Positions 32,577 to 41,755 of a stretch of DNA of 64,000 nucleotides are shown piece after piece. The translations under genes were made by a program, and so were the position numbers. The DNA is from Saprospira sp. CCB-QB6 (GTDB taxonomy: Bacteria; Bacteroidota; Bacteroidia; Chitinophagales; Saprospiraceae), in NCBI RefSeq assembly GCF_028464065.1, contig NZ_CP116808.1, positions 3,687,501 through 3,751,500 on the forward strand, given 5' to 3'. How positions within the stretch are numbered: the stretch's first letter is position 1; every line of letters begins with the position of its first letter. The notes under the pieces are model-generated. The model saw nothing but the letters and a program-made list of their open reading frames with translations. It was not told the origin of the DNA and ran no database searches.

Positions 32577-32679
32577 TGTGTAGCAGTGGCCCGCAGGGCC
32601 AGACCAAGCCGCTTTGCGGCGAAGGGCCGAGCGAACAGCGAGCTGCGAAACGTAGCGCCCGCCAAAGGCGGGAGGCCCC
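32577..32679 (-). repeat. GC-rich hairpin element, family A
   Basis: Reverse orientation, sense to the minus-strand DUF2306 gene whose stop is 15 bp away. Hairpins TGGCCC-gca-GGGCCA, GCCGC-ttt-GCGGC, CCCGCC-aaa-GGCGGG. Confidence 0.88.
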
Positions 32680-32694
32680 AAAAAAATAAAGGAC

Positions 32695-33411
32695 TTAATT
32701 AAATTTTGGACCAAGATAGAGCCGAATGAGTCCTTGAGCAATTAAAATTTCGGCAACTAAGGCATTGAAGATCCAGCTGGCCCAAGCTTCAAAGACATAA
32801 ATTTGAGGATAGCAGAGGTAGGGGAACTCTTCAGAAGGGCAGGGGATATCGTATTCATAGCGAAGGTAGCTGATGAGATAGCTGAATAAGCGCAGGCTGA
32901 TGGCGGAAAGGCTAAAGGCGTAAGAGCGAATCATGAAAGCGGCATGAGCACGGAATTTTTTGGCTAATGCAAGGCGAAAAGCTTGGGCTGTGAGGGCCCA
33001 CCAAAGCAAGGCTTGGCAAACAAAGGCAATCTGAGCCCAAAGTCCACCACTACCCGAAAAAGCCATGATGAGTCCCGAAGGAGCGGCCAAAAAAAGGAGC
33101 AAATAGCTATAATAGCGGCCAAAACGGCGGTGCCATTGAGGGAATTTTCGGAGGAAATAGGGCGAAAAAAGGGGGAGTCCCAAGGCCAAAACCAGACAAC
33201 TGCTGCTGATATGCGTATAAAAAGCCGACATATAAAAGGCATCTTGGGTAAGATAATCTTCTTTGTTGGCCAAAAAATCAATATCGGTAGGGAAGGGGGG
33301 GAGCAGGTAGGGCAGGGCAATTTGCAACATGATGAGTACAAAAAGGACGCCCAATAAGAGTAGGATGTAGCCCGTGAATTGGGCTGTTTTTTTAGGGAGT
33401 AGATTTGACAT
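32695..33411 (-). CDS. DUF2306 family membrane protein
   Basis: A 238-residue protein with about six membrane segments. The DUF2306 signature is visible as HRRFGRYYSYLLLFLAAPSG followed by LIMAFSGSGG and, after another segment, KFRAHAAFMIRSYAFSLSAI. Members are integral inner-membrane proteins of unknown function. It starts 5 bp after the recD2 stop, so it is co-transcribed with recD2; a functional link is not obvious. It carries a small Cys pair (PCPSEEFPYLCYP) in a loop. Confidence 0.8.
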   Translation of the reverse strand: MSNLLPKKTAQFTGYILLLLGVLFVLIMLQIALPYLLPPFPTDIDFLANKEDYLTQDAFYMSAFYTHISSSCLVLALGLPLFSPYFLRKFPQWHRRFGRYYSYLLLFLAAPSGLIMAFSGSGGLWAQIAFVCQALLWWALTAQAFRLALAKKFRAHAAFMIRSYAFSLSAISLRLFSYLISYLRYEYDIPCPSEEFPYLCYPQIYVFEAWASWIFNALVAEILIAQGLIRLYLGPKFN

Positions 33412-33416
33412 AGGCC

Positions 33417-35705
33417 TTAGACTTCATCGGGAAAATGCCGCTCTAACCAGTCGGGATATTCGGGACTATTGGGGAGCGGTGCAATCTGAATACTAGGAAG
33501 TTTTTTTTCGCTAGGGGCTTGTAAAAGCCAAAGTAAACCAGAGTACCGCTTGCGCATTCTTTGATTGCGCACGGCAATTTGTAGGGCTTTTTTGCTACCA
33601 ATAAGGACAACTAAACGTTTGCCACGGGTGATCGCGGTATAAAGTAGGTTGCGAAAAAGTAGACTATATTGCGATTCGTGCACGGGCATAACAATACATG
33701 GAGCTTCGCTACCTTGGTATTTATGTACACTAACGGCATAGGCCAAGTCCATATTTTGGAGGTCTTGATATTGGTATTCGATCATGACTTTGCCGTCCAT
33801 TTCTACGATAAAGGTTTTATCCATGGGGCTGATCTTTCGGATATAGCCAATATCGCCATTGTAGACGCCTTTTTCGTAGTCATTTTTGAGCTGCATGACT
33901 TTATCGCCCAAATAAAAAACCTGTTCCCCCCTTTCAATCTTGTCCTTTTTGGGGCCAGAGGGATTTAGGGCTTTTTGTAGGCTTTTATTGAGTGCTCTGG
34001 TGCCTAAATCGCCTTTATGAATGGGACAAAGCAATTGAATATCCTTTTTTGCATCAAAATTATAGCGTTTGGGGAGCCGTTTGGCCATCAATTCAGGAAT
34101 CATTTGGGCCGCATCCGCTGCATCGGATTTGGGAATGAAGAAAAAATCGGCATCGGCTTCTGTTTGGATATCGGGAAAAATACCCTGATTGATTTTGTGC
34201 GCATTGCGTACAATTTTCGAATTGGCCGCCTGTCTAAAAATTTCTTTGAGGCGGGTAACTTCCAATTTATCAGAGCCCATCAAGTCATCTAAAACATTGC
34301 CTGGCCCAACGCTAGGAAGTTGGTCGACATCCCCCACCAAAATCAGTTTGCAATGATTGGGGAGGGCGTAGAGCAAAATCGCCATGAGTGTTGTGTCAAT
34401 CATACTGGCCTCATCAACAATCAATACATCGCAGTCGAGCTGCTCCATATTTCGAATATGCTGATTGTAATAGCCCCCAATGCTAATCGATAACAAAGAG
34501 TGGATGGTGCTGGCTTCCTTGCCCGTCACTTCGGCCAATCGCTTGGCGGCTCGGCCTGTGGGAGCGGCTAAAAAAATAGTATCGCTATGTCGGCTCAGAA
34601 TATTGAGAATGAGTTTGGTAATCGTACTTTTTCCCGTTCCAGGTCCCCCCGTGATGATATGCAATTTTTGACTAAGACTGCGACGAACGGCTTCCAGCTG
34701 TTCTGGCGCCAATTCAATAGCGGTATTTTTTTGGGCCAATTCCAGTTCCGCTTCAATATCAATATCTTCGGCCCAAGTCTGGGGATGTTTATTGAGGCGA
34801 TCGAGTTGATCAATAATGTCTTTTTCCTGATAATACAGGCTTTTGCTCCAAATTAAGCGCTCATCTTGGCCCTTGCCCTCATCCCAAAAACGCTCGATAA
34901 ACACCTCTTTATTTTCTTTGAGTTGTGCCAATGGTCCCTGCAACTGCTCTTGTCCAAGGGCCAACATCTGTCCGCCTTCTTGCAAAAAACTTTGAAGCGG
35001 ATAACAACTGTGCCCCTGCCCGGCCAACTCTTGCAAAAGATAGAGCAAGGCAGCCGAAACTCGTTTGGGATCTTCCTGTTGCAAGCCCATTTTTTGAGCC
35101 ATTTCATCGGCTTTCTTAAAGCCAATACCTTCTATATCATTGGCCAGACAATAAGGGTTTTGCTTGATCTTCGCAATACTTTCCGAGCCATATTTTCGAT
35201 AAATCTTTTGGGCAAAAGCAGGCGAAATTCCATTTTGTTGCAAGAAAATAATGAGGCTGCGGGCCTTTTGTTGCTCTTGCCAAGAACTAATAATAAGGTC
35301 CAGTTTATTTTGGCTAATTCCTCTAACTTCCAACAATTCTTCAGGAGAATTTTCAATAATATCTAGGGTGTCTTTCCCAAAATGATCTACAATGCGCTTG
35401 GCAAAGGCTGGCCCAATTCCCCGAATTTGCCCCGAGCTCAAATAACGCTCAATATCTTCTGGACTACTCGGAAGCTGCTGCTCAAATTGCTCTACCTGAA
35501 ATTGCTTGCCATGCCGCTTGCTATTTACCCAATAGCCCTGACAAATCAACTTTTCGCCCTTTTCTACCCCCAAAAGACTACCCACTACTACGGTTTGCTT
35601 TCCCCCATCAGCAGGCTGAAAACGAGCCACTGTATAGCCATTTTCTTCATTTCGGTAGATAATATGCGTCAGTTGCCCTTTTAGGCGCTGGCTAATAGCG
35701 TCCAT
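33417..35705 (-). CDS. recD2: RecD2-type ATP-dependent DNA helicase
   Basis: A 762-residue helicase of the RecD2 family, the long form that works without RecB and RecC. An N-terminal OB-like domain (about 1-75) is followed by a helix-hairpin-helix region (about 90-205, with SSGQIRGIGPAFAKRIVDHF and LANDIEGIGFKKAD), Walker A GGPGTGKST (353-361), Walker B VDEAS (430-434), and a UvrD-type C-terminal domain with DLAYAVSVHKYQGSEAP. It unwinds DNA with 5'-3' polarity in family members and acts in repair and genome maintenance. It is first in a two-gene operon with the DUF2306 gene. Confidence 0.95.
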   Translation of the reverse strand: MDAISQRLKGQLTHIIYRNEENGYTVARFQPADGGKQTVVVGSLLGVEKGEKLICQGYWVNSKRHGKQFQVEQFEQQLPSSPEDIERYLSSGQIRGIGPAFAKRIVDHFGKDTLDIIENSPEELLEVRGISQNKLDLIISSWQEQQKARSLIIFLQQNGISPAFAQKIYRKYGSESIAKIKQNPYCLANDIEGIGFKKADEMAQKMGLQQEDPKRVSAALLYLLQELAGQGHSCYPLQSFLQEGGQMLALGQEQLQGPLAQLKENKEVFIERFWDEGKGQDERLIWSKSLYYQEKDIIDQLDRLNKHPQTWAEDIDIEAELELAQKNTAIELAPEQLEAVRRSLSQKLHIITGGPGTGKSTITKLILNILSRHSDTIFLAAPTGRAAKRLAEVTGKEASTIHSLLSISIGGYYNQHIRNMEQLDCDVLIVDEASMIDTTLMAILLYALPNHCKLILVGDVDQLPSVGPGNVLDDLMGSDKLEVTRLKEIFRQAANSKIVRNAHKINQGIFPDIQTEADADFFFIPKSDAADAAQMIPELMAKRLPKRYNFDAKKDIQLLCPIHKGDLGTRALNKSLQKALNPSGPKKDKIERGEQVFYLGDKVMQLKNDYEKGVYNGDIGYIRKISPMDKTFIVEMDGKVMIEYQYQDLQNMDLAYAVSVHKYQGSEAPCIVMPVHESQYSLLFRNLLYTAITRGKRLVVLIGSKKALQIAVRNQRMRKRYSGLLWLLQAPSEKKLPSIQIAPLPNSPEYPDWLERHFPDEV

Positions 35706-35741
35706 ATTTTGATCTTTAGTTTTTGTAGAACAATAACGTTC

Positions 35742-35773
35742 CTAAAGTACAACCTTTTAAGAAGATTGTCAAA
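35742..35773 (-). promoter_or_regulatory. Candidate recD2 promoter
   Basis: On the minus strand, TTTG and TACTTTAG are separated by 20 bp, one mismatch from the Bacteroidetes consensus, about 37 bp before the recD2 start. Confidence 0.4.
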
Positions 35774-35829
35774 TAATAAGATAGACCAGCCTTTTTTGGT
35801 TTAAAGTAAAGGTTTTAGAAGGTGTTTTT

Positions 35830-35969
35830 GGGGCCCGCGGCCGGCTCGGCTTTGCCTCGGTCGGCCGCCGCTATGCTGCGCCGCTCGCAGGTCTGCTCGG
35901 CCCTGCGTTTTTTCGCTACGCTCAAAAAACTTGGTCTGGCCTGCGGCCACGGCTGCGCAGCGCTGGGCC
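35830..35969 (+). repeat. GC-rich hairpin element, family A variant
   Basis: Hairpins GCGGCCG ... CGGCCGC and GTTTTTT-cgctacgctc-AAAAAAC, then TGGCC-tgc-GGCCA. It ends CGCTGGGCC, a variant end shared with the copy at 59171. Confidence 0.85.
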
Positions 35970-36147
35970 TGCACAGCCATTTTTTCCAATTTTGGGCTAT
36001 TTTCTTCGCCCCTAATTTTTTTTCAAAAAATAGTATACTCAAAATCAATTAGTTGCTTCCCTTGGCCGATAAAGTGAGAAAAATAGGTTTGGAAAAACCA
36101 AAAGGAGAACCTATATTTGTGTCGTTCCCGAAAGGGATAATCAACTT

Positions 36148-36221
36148 GGTCTGGTAGTTCAGTTGGTTAGAATACCTGCCTGTCACGCAGGGGGTCGCGG
36201 GTTCGAGTCCCGTCCAGACCG
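36148..36221 (+). tRNA. tRNA-Asp (GTC)
   Basis: A complete cloverleaf of 74 nt. The acceptor stem GGTCTGG pairs with CCAGACC, with discriminator G. The D-loop region is GTTCAGTTGGTTAGAAT. The anticodon stem CCTGC/GCAGG encloses CTGTCAC with anticodon GTC, and the T arm holds GGTTCGAGTCC. CCA is not encoded. A terminator follows directly. Confidence 0.97.
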
Positions 36222-36224
36222 CTA

Positions 36225-36251
36225 AGCACGCTTAAAGCGTGCTTTTTTTTT
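36225..36251 (+). terminator. Terminator of tRNA-Asp
   Basis: AGCACGC-ttaaa-GCGTGCT followed by T9, beginning three bases after the tRNA. Confidence 0.92.
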
Positions 36252-36296
36252 GCCCAATTTTAGGCTGTCTGCTCTGCTTTCAACACAACAAAAAAA

Positions 36297-36328
36297 GAGC
36301 GAGCAACTTAGTTGCTCGCTCTTTTTTT
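36297..36328. terminator. Bidirectional terminator before the STAS-like gene end
   Basis: GAGCGAGCAAC-tta-GTTGCTCGCTC with A-run on one side and T-run on the other. It serves the minus-strand STAS-like gene and is a second stop for plus-strand transcription. Confidence 0.9.
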
Positions 36329-36346
36329 ATATAACTTCAGATCAAA

Positions 36347-36778
36347 CTAATGACCATTTTTCTTTTTCAATTCTACTAACCACTTAAAGGCCTCTTCTTC
36401 ATTGGTAAACAAACGAATAGGATGAGAGATTTTATTGAGGCTCAGCATAAAGTTGCCCAAAATTTTAGAGGCACCATTGTTAATTAGGCCAGCACCACCA
36501 TAAATATTTAAGCGAGGATCTTTATCACCAGAGATTCTTCGCGATTCCTTAGATTGTCCTCTTAAGCCACGCATATCGGCCAAGAAGTATAAAGGCTGAC
36601 TTCCCTGAAGCTTATATACGCCTTCAATCCATTCTCGAGAATCATCTGCTTCTAGAAAAGCACCAGATCCTACTCGTTGGACCAAAATGCCAGTTTCCTC
36701 ATCTTGGTAAAGCAAACTCTTTTTTAATCGTATTTCTTTTCTCATAACTTCTGTTCTCATAGTGTGTAAGTTGGTCAA
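36347..36778 (-). CDS. STAS/SpoIIAA-like small protein, copy 1
   Basis: A 143-residue protein with a SpoIIAA/STAS-like layout: a first strand region (RLKKSLLYQDEETGILVQRV), a central YFLADMRGLRGQSKESRR, then INNGASKILGNFMLSLNKIS and a C-terminal strand-helix HPIRLFTNEEEAFKWL. STAS-like folds bind nucleotides or partner proteins in signalling; no direct function can be given. A close paralogue is encoded at 59732 on the plus strand (LSDMRGVKGMSKEARK, INSGISKILGNFVIRLNKHE). The start could lie at any of three nearby Met codons. Confidence 0.75.
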   Translation of the reverse strand: MTNLHTMRTEVMRKEIRLKKSLLYQDEETGILVQRVGSGAFLEADDSREWIEGVYKLQGSQPLYFLADMRGLRGQSKESRRISGDKDPRLNIYGGAGLINNGASKILGNFMLSLNKISHPIRLFTNEEEAFKWLVELKKKNGH

Positions 36779-36982
36779 TTTCTACTCGGAAAACGAAGAT
36801 AAGGAATCATGTCACTATTTTATTAGGAATAAATCTAATTTTAATTAGGCATTATACCTATTTTTAGTTAAGTGATTGTAATACAGGACTTTAAAAGTTA
36901 ACTTATGTTAAGTTTTTTTAATGTTGTTACACTAAAATACTTTGACTAAGCAGAACAATGCGTACTATTGCTCCCCAAGACC

Positions 36983-39900
36983 CTAATCTTTAATAAATTC
37001 TAGCTCTCGCTTTTTTCTGTTATTGTAACGAATTTCTAGTACGTAACGTCCTTTGGGCAAGTCAGATAAGTCTTCCAGAATTAGCAATTCATTGGCACTT
37101 AGTCCTGCTTTTAACTCTAGTTTGACCTGCCGCTGTTGGTTGTAAATCCGTATCCGAGCCGATTTCATGTTTTTGCCCAAACGACCAAAACGCAAGTTCA
37201 GTTCTTTTTGTACCGGATTGGGATAAATAGCCAACTGCCCCCCCTCTTTGGTCTTCCAACCTCGAACAAAGACTACCTCAGAATAGGCCTCTTGTCCATG
37301 ATTAGACAATTGCCGAAACCGATAATAACTATTGCCATCAAAAGCATTGACATCAGTAAATCGGTAGTTGGTGGGAGCTTCGCTATTTCCAAAACCAGGA
37401 ATAAAGCCTACCGCATGAAATTCCTCATTCCCTTCTAATCGACGTTCTACCACAAACCCTTTGTTTTCGGTCTCCCTAGGCGTGGTCCAACGCAATTCTA
37501 CTTCTTTAATGTTTTTTCGCTTGGCCCGAAAAGCGACTAACTCTAGTTTCTGAAAAGCAAAGTTCAAGTATTTGAGCAAAAGAGCCGTAGAGACCAAGCC
37601 CTTGTTCTCAAATATTCGCTCCCCCTTACTCGGATCCGCATCAAAACGGGCCTCAAAGGAAGCCCCCAAATAAATGCTGTTTTTATTACTCACAACTAAG
37701 GCCTTGGTCCGATCATTCCCACTCCCATCCAATGCTTTGGCCCAATTGACTCGCGCATTTTGACCCTCTACTTCCATCAAGAAAATATCTGACTTTAAGA
37801 GGTTGCTGGTCTTTAATTGTATGCTGTCAGAACAAGGCATATTTCCCTGAAAATAACCCGTCAAAATGATTTGTTGACTATCTGCCAATGCCATGGCCGT
37901 AATTCTACTCTTCAATTCTCCCCCCCAAGTCTTCGCCCACCTCAAATCACCCGCTTTACTATAATGAACCAAAAAAGCATCCCGCTGCCCCCGCGCACTA
38001 TAGGTCCTGGTTCCAAAAGCCGCCGTGCCCTCAAAACTACCCGCCAAATATACCCCCTGATTGGGCATATATAACAAATCTCCCAACTGCTCTTCCGAAC
38101 GCCCCCCCAATAGCCGCGCCCAACGAAAATCCCCCACTCGATCTAAGGCCAAGAGGGCCAAATCTTGCTCGCCCGCAGACCGCAATAACTGATTCTGCCG
38201 ATGCCCTAACTTTAATTGCCCCTCAAAAGCTAACCCCAAATAAATCTGCCCCTGCCCATCGATGGCTAAACGCCCCTTGGCTGGCGCCAAACAATCATAG
38301 GACTTAAACCACTGTAGCTGCCCAGTCTCTACCGAAATAGAGACCAATAAAAAACCAGCCCGATCCAATAAGGTCTGCCCCGAAAAACGCAAACGATCCC
38401 CCCGATGACTAAGCAATACTAATAATTGCCCCCCCTGCTGCTCTTTGAGCGCAACCACCTCTACCTCTCCCGAACTCTTCCACTCCTGAGCCCAAACTAA
38501 AGCTCCCAAACTATCCAATTTGAGCAAAAATGCATCCTGCTTGCCCTCTGCCTGCCAACACAGACTATCATTCAAACAGAAGTCGGCCCCAAAACTTCCT
38601 CCCAAAAAACTTTCTCCCGCCGCCGTCTGACATAAAGCCTCTGCTTTATCCGCTCCCAGCCCTCCAAATTGCCTAAACCAACGCAAACGCCCCAAAGAAT
38701 CATACTGACTGATGAGGATATCTCCCCAACGTCCCTTGCTTTTGAGCAAGCTGTCTTTGTTGACCGATAACGCCCCCTCAAAATAAACCGCAGTCAATAT
38801 TTCTCCCGCCGCATTGGGATAGAGCGCCTCTATTCTCGATAAGGAGGCATCATAACGATAACCCATGGCAAAAGCAAAGTCATAGGCCAAACTATGCGCC
38901 TGATAATGCGCCACAAATAAGGTCTGTATGGCATTGCTATTCAATAAGGCTTGCCTAGGCGAAGGATCAAAGTCCGCCGCCCCCTCAAAACTACCCGTCA
39001 AAAAGACTTGCCCCTCCAAATTGAGCTTCATGGCCTGCACTTCCTCATATAAAGGCCCCCCAAAAGCTTGCATCCGCTTGAAATTGCCCTCAAAACTATA
39101 TTGGGCAATAAATAAATCCGATTGCTCCCCCTGCGCCCTCACTTGCTGCTCATCTATAGCCACCTGATCCGAAAAACGACCCGCTATCCCCAATAGCTTT
39201 CGGCCCACAATCTCTATACATTGCCCCCGATCTTCTCCCTTTCCACCCCAACGCTTTATCCAATTGACCCGCCCCTGACGATGAAATTGGGCTAGAAAAA
39301 CATCCGATTCTCCCGCAGATTTTAAACCTGCTAACTCTCCCCGAAAACTCCCCGTCATAAAGGCTTCTCCTACCGAATTTACCACGATATCACTTAACTC
39401 CATGCCCTCGGTCGCCGCTAAGGTTTCTTTCCATAATAACTCCCCCAAAGGCGAGTACTTGAGCAAAAGCGCTGCCCCCGTCACTGGCGCCTGCAAGCTA
39501 TCCAAACTAAAATCATCATAAATGAAGCTGCCCCTGGCCGTGGCCGCCAAATATAATTCCCCCAAACTACTGACCGATAGGGCCGTACTCAAATCCGCCC
39601 CCTTACTCCCCAAGGTCCGCAACCAACGCCAATCCGAAAACTCCTCCAATTGTCCCACAAATATATCCGACTCCCCAAAGGCCGGCCGCTCCTTCCCAAA
39701 GGCCTTAAATTCCTCCTTAAATTCCCCCGTAATATAGATGCTGTTATTGAAGGACTTGATGTCTAAACCCTGATCACTGCCCTTGCCCCCAAAAGATATC
39801 GCCGATAAGGCCTCCCCCTCTGCCGAAATCCGCAAAATGAACACATCTTCTTCCCCCGCACTCAATAAATAGTCGCTGTCCGACCAATATAAGGTGTCAG

Positions 39901-40285
39901 AAAAATAACCCGTGACCATCAACTCGCCCTGCGCATTCAAATCTATGGCCTGAGCCGCATCATTCCCATGACTGCCCAAAGGCAATACCCACTGAAAATC
40001 CCCCCGACGGTTATATTTGGCCACAAATAAATCATTTTTCCCCTTGGCCTTCCGCAAAGCCTGACTATCCACCGCTGGATTGAAATCTATGCTCCCATTA
40101 AAATAACCCAATAAATATAGCTCTCCCGCTGGCCCCAAATAGAGATCCAAACCCTCTGCCTGCCCCCCATATTGGGTCTGGCTAGATAACATCTGCCCCC
40201 AAGCAAAGCTAGGTCGCTCTTGCGCTTGCAACATTAAACTAATAAACAAAAGGAGGGTCGTAAGGAGAAGCGAATAATAGCGCAT
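36983..40285 (-). CDS. T9SS-secreted beta-propeller (SBBP) protein
   Basis: About 1100 residues. The start is set at MRYYSLLLTTLLLFISLMLQ, a signal peptide; the open frame extends 48 codons upstream without coding character. The body holds many copies of a propeller repeat of the SBBP kind (patterns such as GGKGSDQGLDI, GGKGEDRGQCIEI, GSGNDRTKALVVSNKNSIYL and ending TGSF/TGYF). A fibronectin-like region (RWTTPRETENKGFVVERRLE) precedes the C-terminal sorting domain (LAIYPNPVQKELNLRF, then GRYVLEIRYNNRKKRELEFI). It is exported by type IX secretion and attached to or released from the cell surface. Propeller function unknown. Repetitive C-tract codons are notable in its DNA. Confidence 0.92.
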   Translation of the reverse strand: MRYYSLLLTTLLLFISLMLQAQERPSFAWGQMLSSQTQYGGQAEGLDLYLGPAGELYLLGYFNGSIDFNPAVDSQALRKAKGKNDLFVAKYNRRGDFQWVLPLGSHGNDAAQAIDLNAQGELMVTGYFSDTLYWSDSDYLLSAGEEDVFILRISAEGEALSAISFGGKGSDQGLDIKSFNNSIYITGEFKEEFKAFGKERPAFGESDIFVGQLEEFSDWRWLRTLGSKGADLSTALSVSSLGELYLAATARGSFIYDDFSLDSLQAPVTGAALLLKYSPLGELLWKETLAATEGMELSDIVVNSVGEAFMTGSFRGELAGLKSAGESDVFLAQFHRQGRVNWIKRWGGKGEDRGQCIEIVGRKLLGIAGRFSDQVAIDEQQVRAQGEQSDLFIAQYSFEGNFKRMQAFGGPLYEEVQAMKLNLEGQVFLTGSFEGAADFDPSPRQALLNSNAIQTLFVAHYQAHSLAYDFAFAMGYRYDASLSRIEALYPNAAGEILTAVYFEGALSVNKDSLLKSKGRWGDILISQYDSLGRLRWFRQFGGLGADKAEALCQTAAGESFLGGSFGADFCLNDSLCWQAEGKQDAFLLKLDSLGALVWAQEWKSSGEVEVVALKEQQGGQLLVLLSHRGDRLRFSGQTLLDRAGFLLVSISVETGQLQWFKSYDCLAPAKGRLAIDGQGQIYLGLAFEGQLKLGHRQNQLLRSAGEQDLALLALDRVGDFRWARLLGGRSEEQLGDLLYMPNQGVYLAGSFEGTAAFGTRTYSARGQRDAFLVHYSKAGDLRWAKTWGGELKSRITAMALADSQQIILTGYFQGNMPCSDSIQLKTSNLLKSDIFLMEVEGQNARVNWAKALDGSGNDRTKALVVSNKNSIYLGASFEARFDADPSKGERIFENKGLVSTALLLKYLNFAFQKLELVAFRAKRKNIKEVELRWTTPRETENKGFVVERRLEGNEEFHAVGFIPGFGNSEAPTNYRFTDVNAFDGNSYYRFRQLSNHGQEAYSEVVFVRGWKTKEGGQLAIYPNPVQKELNLRFGRLGKNMKSARIRIYNQQRQVKLELKAGLSANELLILEDLSDLPKGRYVLEIRYNNRKKRELEFIKD

Positions 40286-40514
40286 GAAGTTCTTTGTATA
40301 GTACTCGTCAAATACATTCAATAAGCAGCCGCTCAAAGGATCTAAAGGACCGCCCCAAATGCATTTATATAAAAAAGGATCTTTGCTTTCTACGGACTTT
40401 ATAGGAGCAAAATAAGATAACTGCCCCAAAGATAAGCAAGTTGCCCAATTTGTTGGCCTTCCACTTTGACCCTAGGCGCAAATAGAACGGAATTGATAAG
40501 TCTTTATTTTTTTT

Positions 40515-40671
40515 GGGGCCTCCCTTCGCCCTTTCGGGCTCAGGGCGCTACGTTGCGGGGCTCGCTATTACTTGCTTCGCTGCGTCGGCTCCCGTTGGTC
40601 GGGTCGCTCGGCCCTGCGGCGGCTGCGCCGCCTTGGTCTGGCCTTCGGCCACCCCTCCACATCGCTAGGCC
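40515..40671 (+). repeat. GC-rich hairpin element, family A
   Basis: Hairpins GCCC-tttc-GGGC, GGCGGC-tgc-GCCGCC, TGGCC-ttc-GGCCA. It has an extra GGCTCCCGTTGGTCGGGTCG segment in the middle. Confidence 0.85.
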
Positions 40672-40727
40672 GCTCATCTTTCTCCCTTGCCCTAAACAGC
40701 TGCTTTCAGCCGCCTAGCTACTGGAAA

Positions 40728-40850
40728 ATCCCCAGAGCCGTCTGCATTATTACATTTAGCTCTGGCGTTGTGCCACAGCCGTCTGCATCGTTACATTTAA
40801 CTGTGGCGTTGCGCCACAGTCGTCTGCATCAATACATTTAGCTGGGGATA
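40728..40850. repeat. Three-unit ~41-bp tandem hairpin array
   Basis: Three units share the core CGTCTGCATnnnTACATTTA and differ in flanking stems: CAGAGC/GCTCTG in unit 1, CCACAG/CTGTGG in unit 2, and CACAG facing CTGGGG in unit 3. The ends of the whole array pair as ATCCCCAG with CTGGGGAT. On the minus strand, TGTGGCG-caa-CGCCACA forms an alternative hairpin between units. No coding explanation was found. Confidence 0.75.
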
Positions 40851-40993
40851 TTTGTCTAAGGCCCTATCTTTTTTTTCTGGACTGACCCTACTACAAATTA
40901 GCTAGGCTCGCTTAAAATCGAAATATTGGATACGGTTGTATTTTCTACCTAAGGTTCTGCAGCCTAAAGGCCGCAGCCAATTTGGTTGGGCCA

Positions 40994-41075
40994 TCATTTT
41001 TCTTGCCGCAGGAGCTTAAAAGCCCCTGCTTCCTTGGAGATGGGCGAAGGTATTCGGTTCTGCAGGGCTATATAT
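40994..41075. repeat. Dispersed repeat, inverted copy of 55326-55411
   Basis: The order GCCGCAGGAGCTTAAAAGCC, CCTGCTTCCTTGGAGATGGG, CGAAGGTATTCGGTT matches the reverse complement of 55326-55411 with few changes. It contains the palindromic GGGGCTTTTAAGCTCC-like core typical of the TTNAA set. Confidence 0.7.
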
Positions 41076-41101
41076 CCATCCTACAGGGCCGAAGGGCCGC
41101 A

Positions 41102-41224
41102 GGCCTAGCGATGCGGCGGGGTGGCGCGTAGCGCCAGACCAAGGAGCCGAAGGCGACGCAGGGCCGAGCGAAGAGCGAGCCCCAAAGCGTAGCGCCGCAA
41201 GGCGAAGCCGCAGCGGAGGCCCCA
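41102..41224 (-). repeat. GC-rich hairpin element, family A
   Basis: Reverse orientation, sense to ndk. The third hairpin is TGGCGC-gta-GCGCCA instead of TGGCC/GGCCA, a paired change. The middle hairpin is weak. Confidence 0.85.
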
Positions 41225-41231
41225 AAAGAAA

Positions 41232-41265
41232 AAAGCCAAGTCCTCTAGAAAGAGAACTTGGCTTT
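41232..41265 (-). terminator. Terminator of ndk
   Basis: On the minus strand AAAGCCAAGTTCTC pairs with GAGGACTTGGCTTT (one mismatch), followed by T residues. Confidence 0.85.
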
Positions 41266-41287
41266 AAAAGTTAGAGTGGAAAATCGC

Positions 41288-41707
41288 TTAGAACTGCTCT
41301 AGTCCAGCAAAGTGGAAATCGCCTTCGATTTGGGCGTTTTCGTCAGAGTCAGAACCGTGGATAGCGTTTTCTCCGATGCTAGTAGCGTACTTAGCGCGGA
41401 TAGTACCTTCTGCGGCCTCTGCAGGGTTGGTGCTACCGATAAGGGTGCGGAAGTCGGCTACGGCATTGTCTTTTTCCAAAATGGCGGCCACGATAGGACC
41501 AGAAGTCATGAACTCAACGAGTTCGCCAAAGAAGGGGCGTTCCTTGTGTACAGCATAAAAACGCTCAGCAGCAGCAGTGCTCAATTGAGTCATTTTTAGG
41601 GCCACAATACGGAAACCGGCTTCGTTGATTTGGGCCAAGATGGCGCCAGTGTGCCCAGCTTTTACAGCATCGGGCTTGATCATGGTCAGAGTTTTATTAG
41701 CTGCCAT
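41288..41707 (-). CDS. ndk: Nucleoside-diphosphate kinase
   Basis: A 139-residue cytosolic enzyme that moves the terminal phosphate of a nucleoside triphosphate to a nucleoside diphosphate through a phospho-His. The start is [15 protein letters not shown]; the upstream in-frame extension is leader sequence. Visible family motifs are [23 protein letters not shown]-like [20 protein letters not shown], and the active-site [12 protein letters not shown] (His117). Length is the standard for the family. Monocistronic, with its own terminator. Confidence 0.97.
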   Translation of the reverse strand: MAANKTLTMIKPDAVKAGHTGAILAQINEAGFRIVALKMTQLSTAAAERFYAVHKERPFFGELVEFMTSGPIVAAILEKDNAVADFRTLIGSTNPAEAAEGTIRAKYATSIGENAIHGSDSDENAQIEGDFHFAGLEQF

Positions 41708-41755
41708 TAGTTTGTTTTTTATTATTGTAGTAAAAGGTATTCTGCTTATTGGGCG

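Larger units (their letters stand above)
35706..36147. other. Gene-free gap between recD2 and tRNA-Asp
   Basis: 442 bp. It contains the recD2 promoter candidate, one GC-rich element, and an A/T-rich segment before the tRNA. No open frame outside the repeat looks real. Confidence 0.7.
40286..41287. other. Gene-free gap with several repeat classes
   Basis: About 1.0 kb between the T9SS cargo gene (its 5' side) and ndk (its 3' side). It contains two GC-rich elements, the three-unit tandem hairpin array at 40728-40850, a dispersed repeat at 40994-41075 and the ndk terminator. Open frames here are products of the repeats. Confidence 0.75.

Noticed and set aside
34866-35366. 166-residue plus-strand frame antisense to recD2
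   Set aside because: A shadow of the helicase coding sequence; the minus frame carries complete RecD2 motifs.
40728-40850. Tandem units read as a short CRISPR array
   Set aside because: Unit length of about 41 bp leaves no unique spacers, and the differences are paired stem changes.
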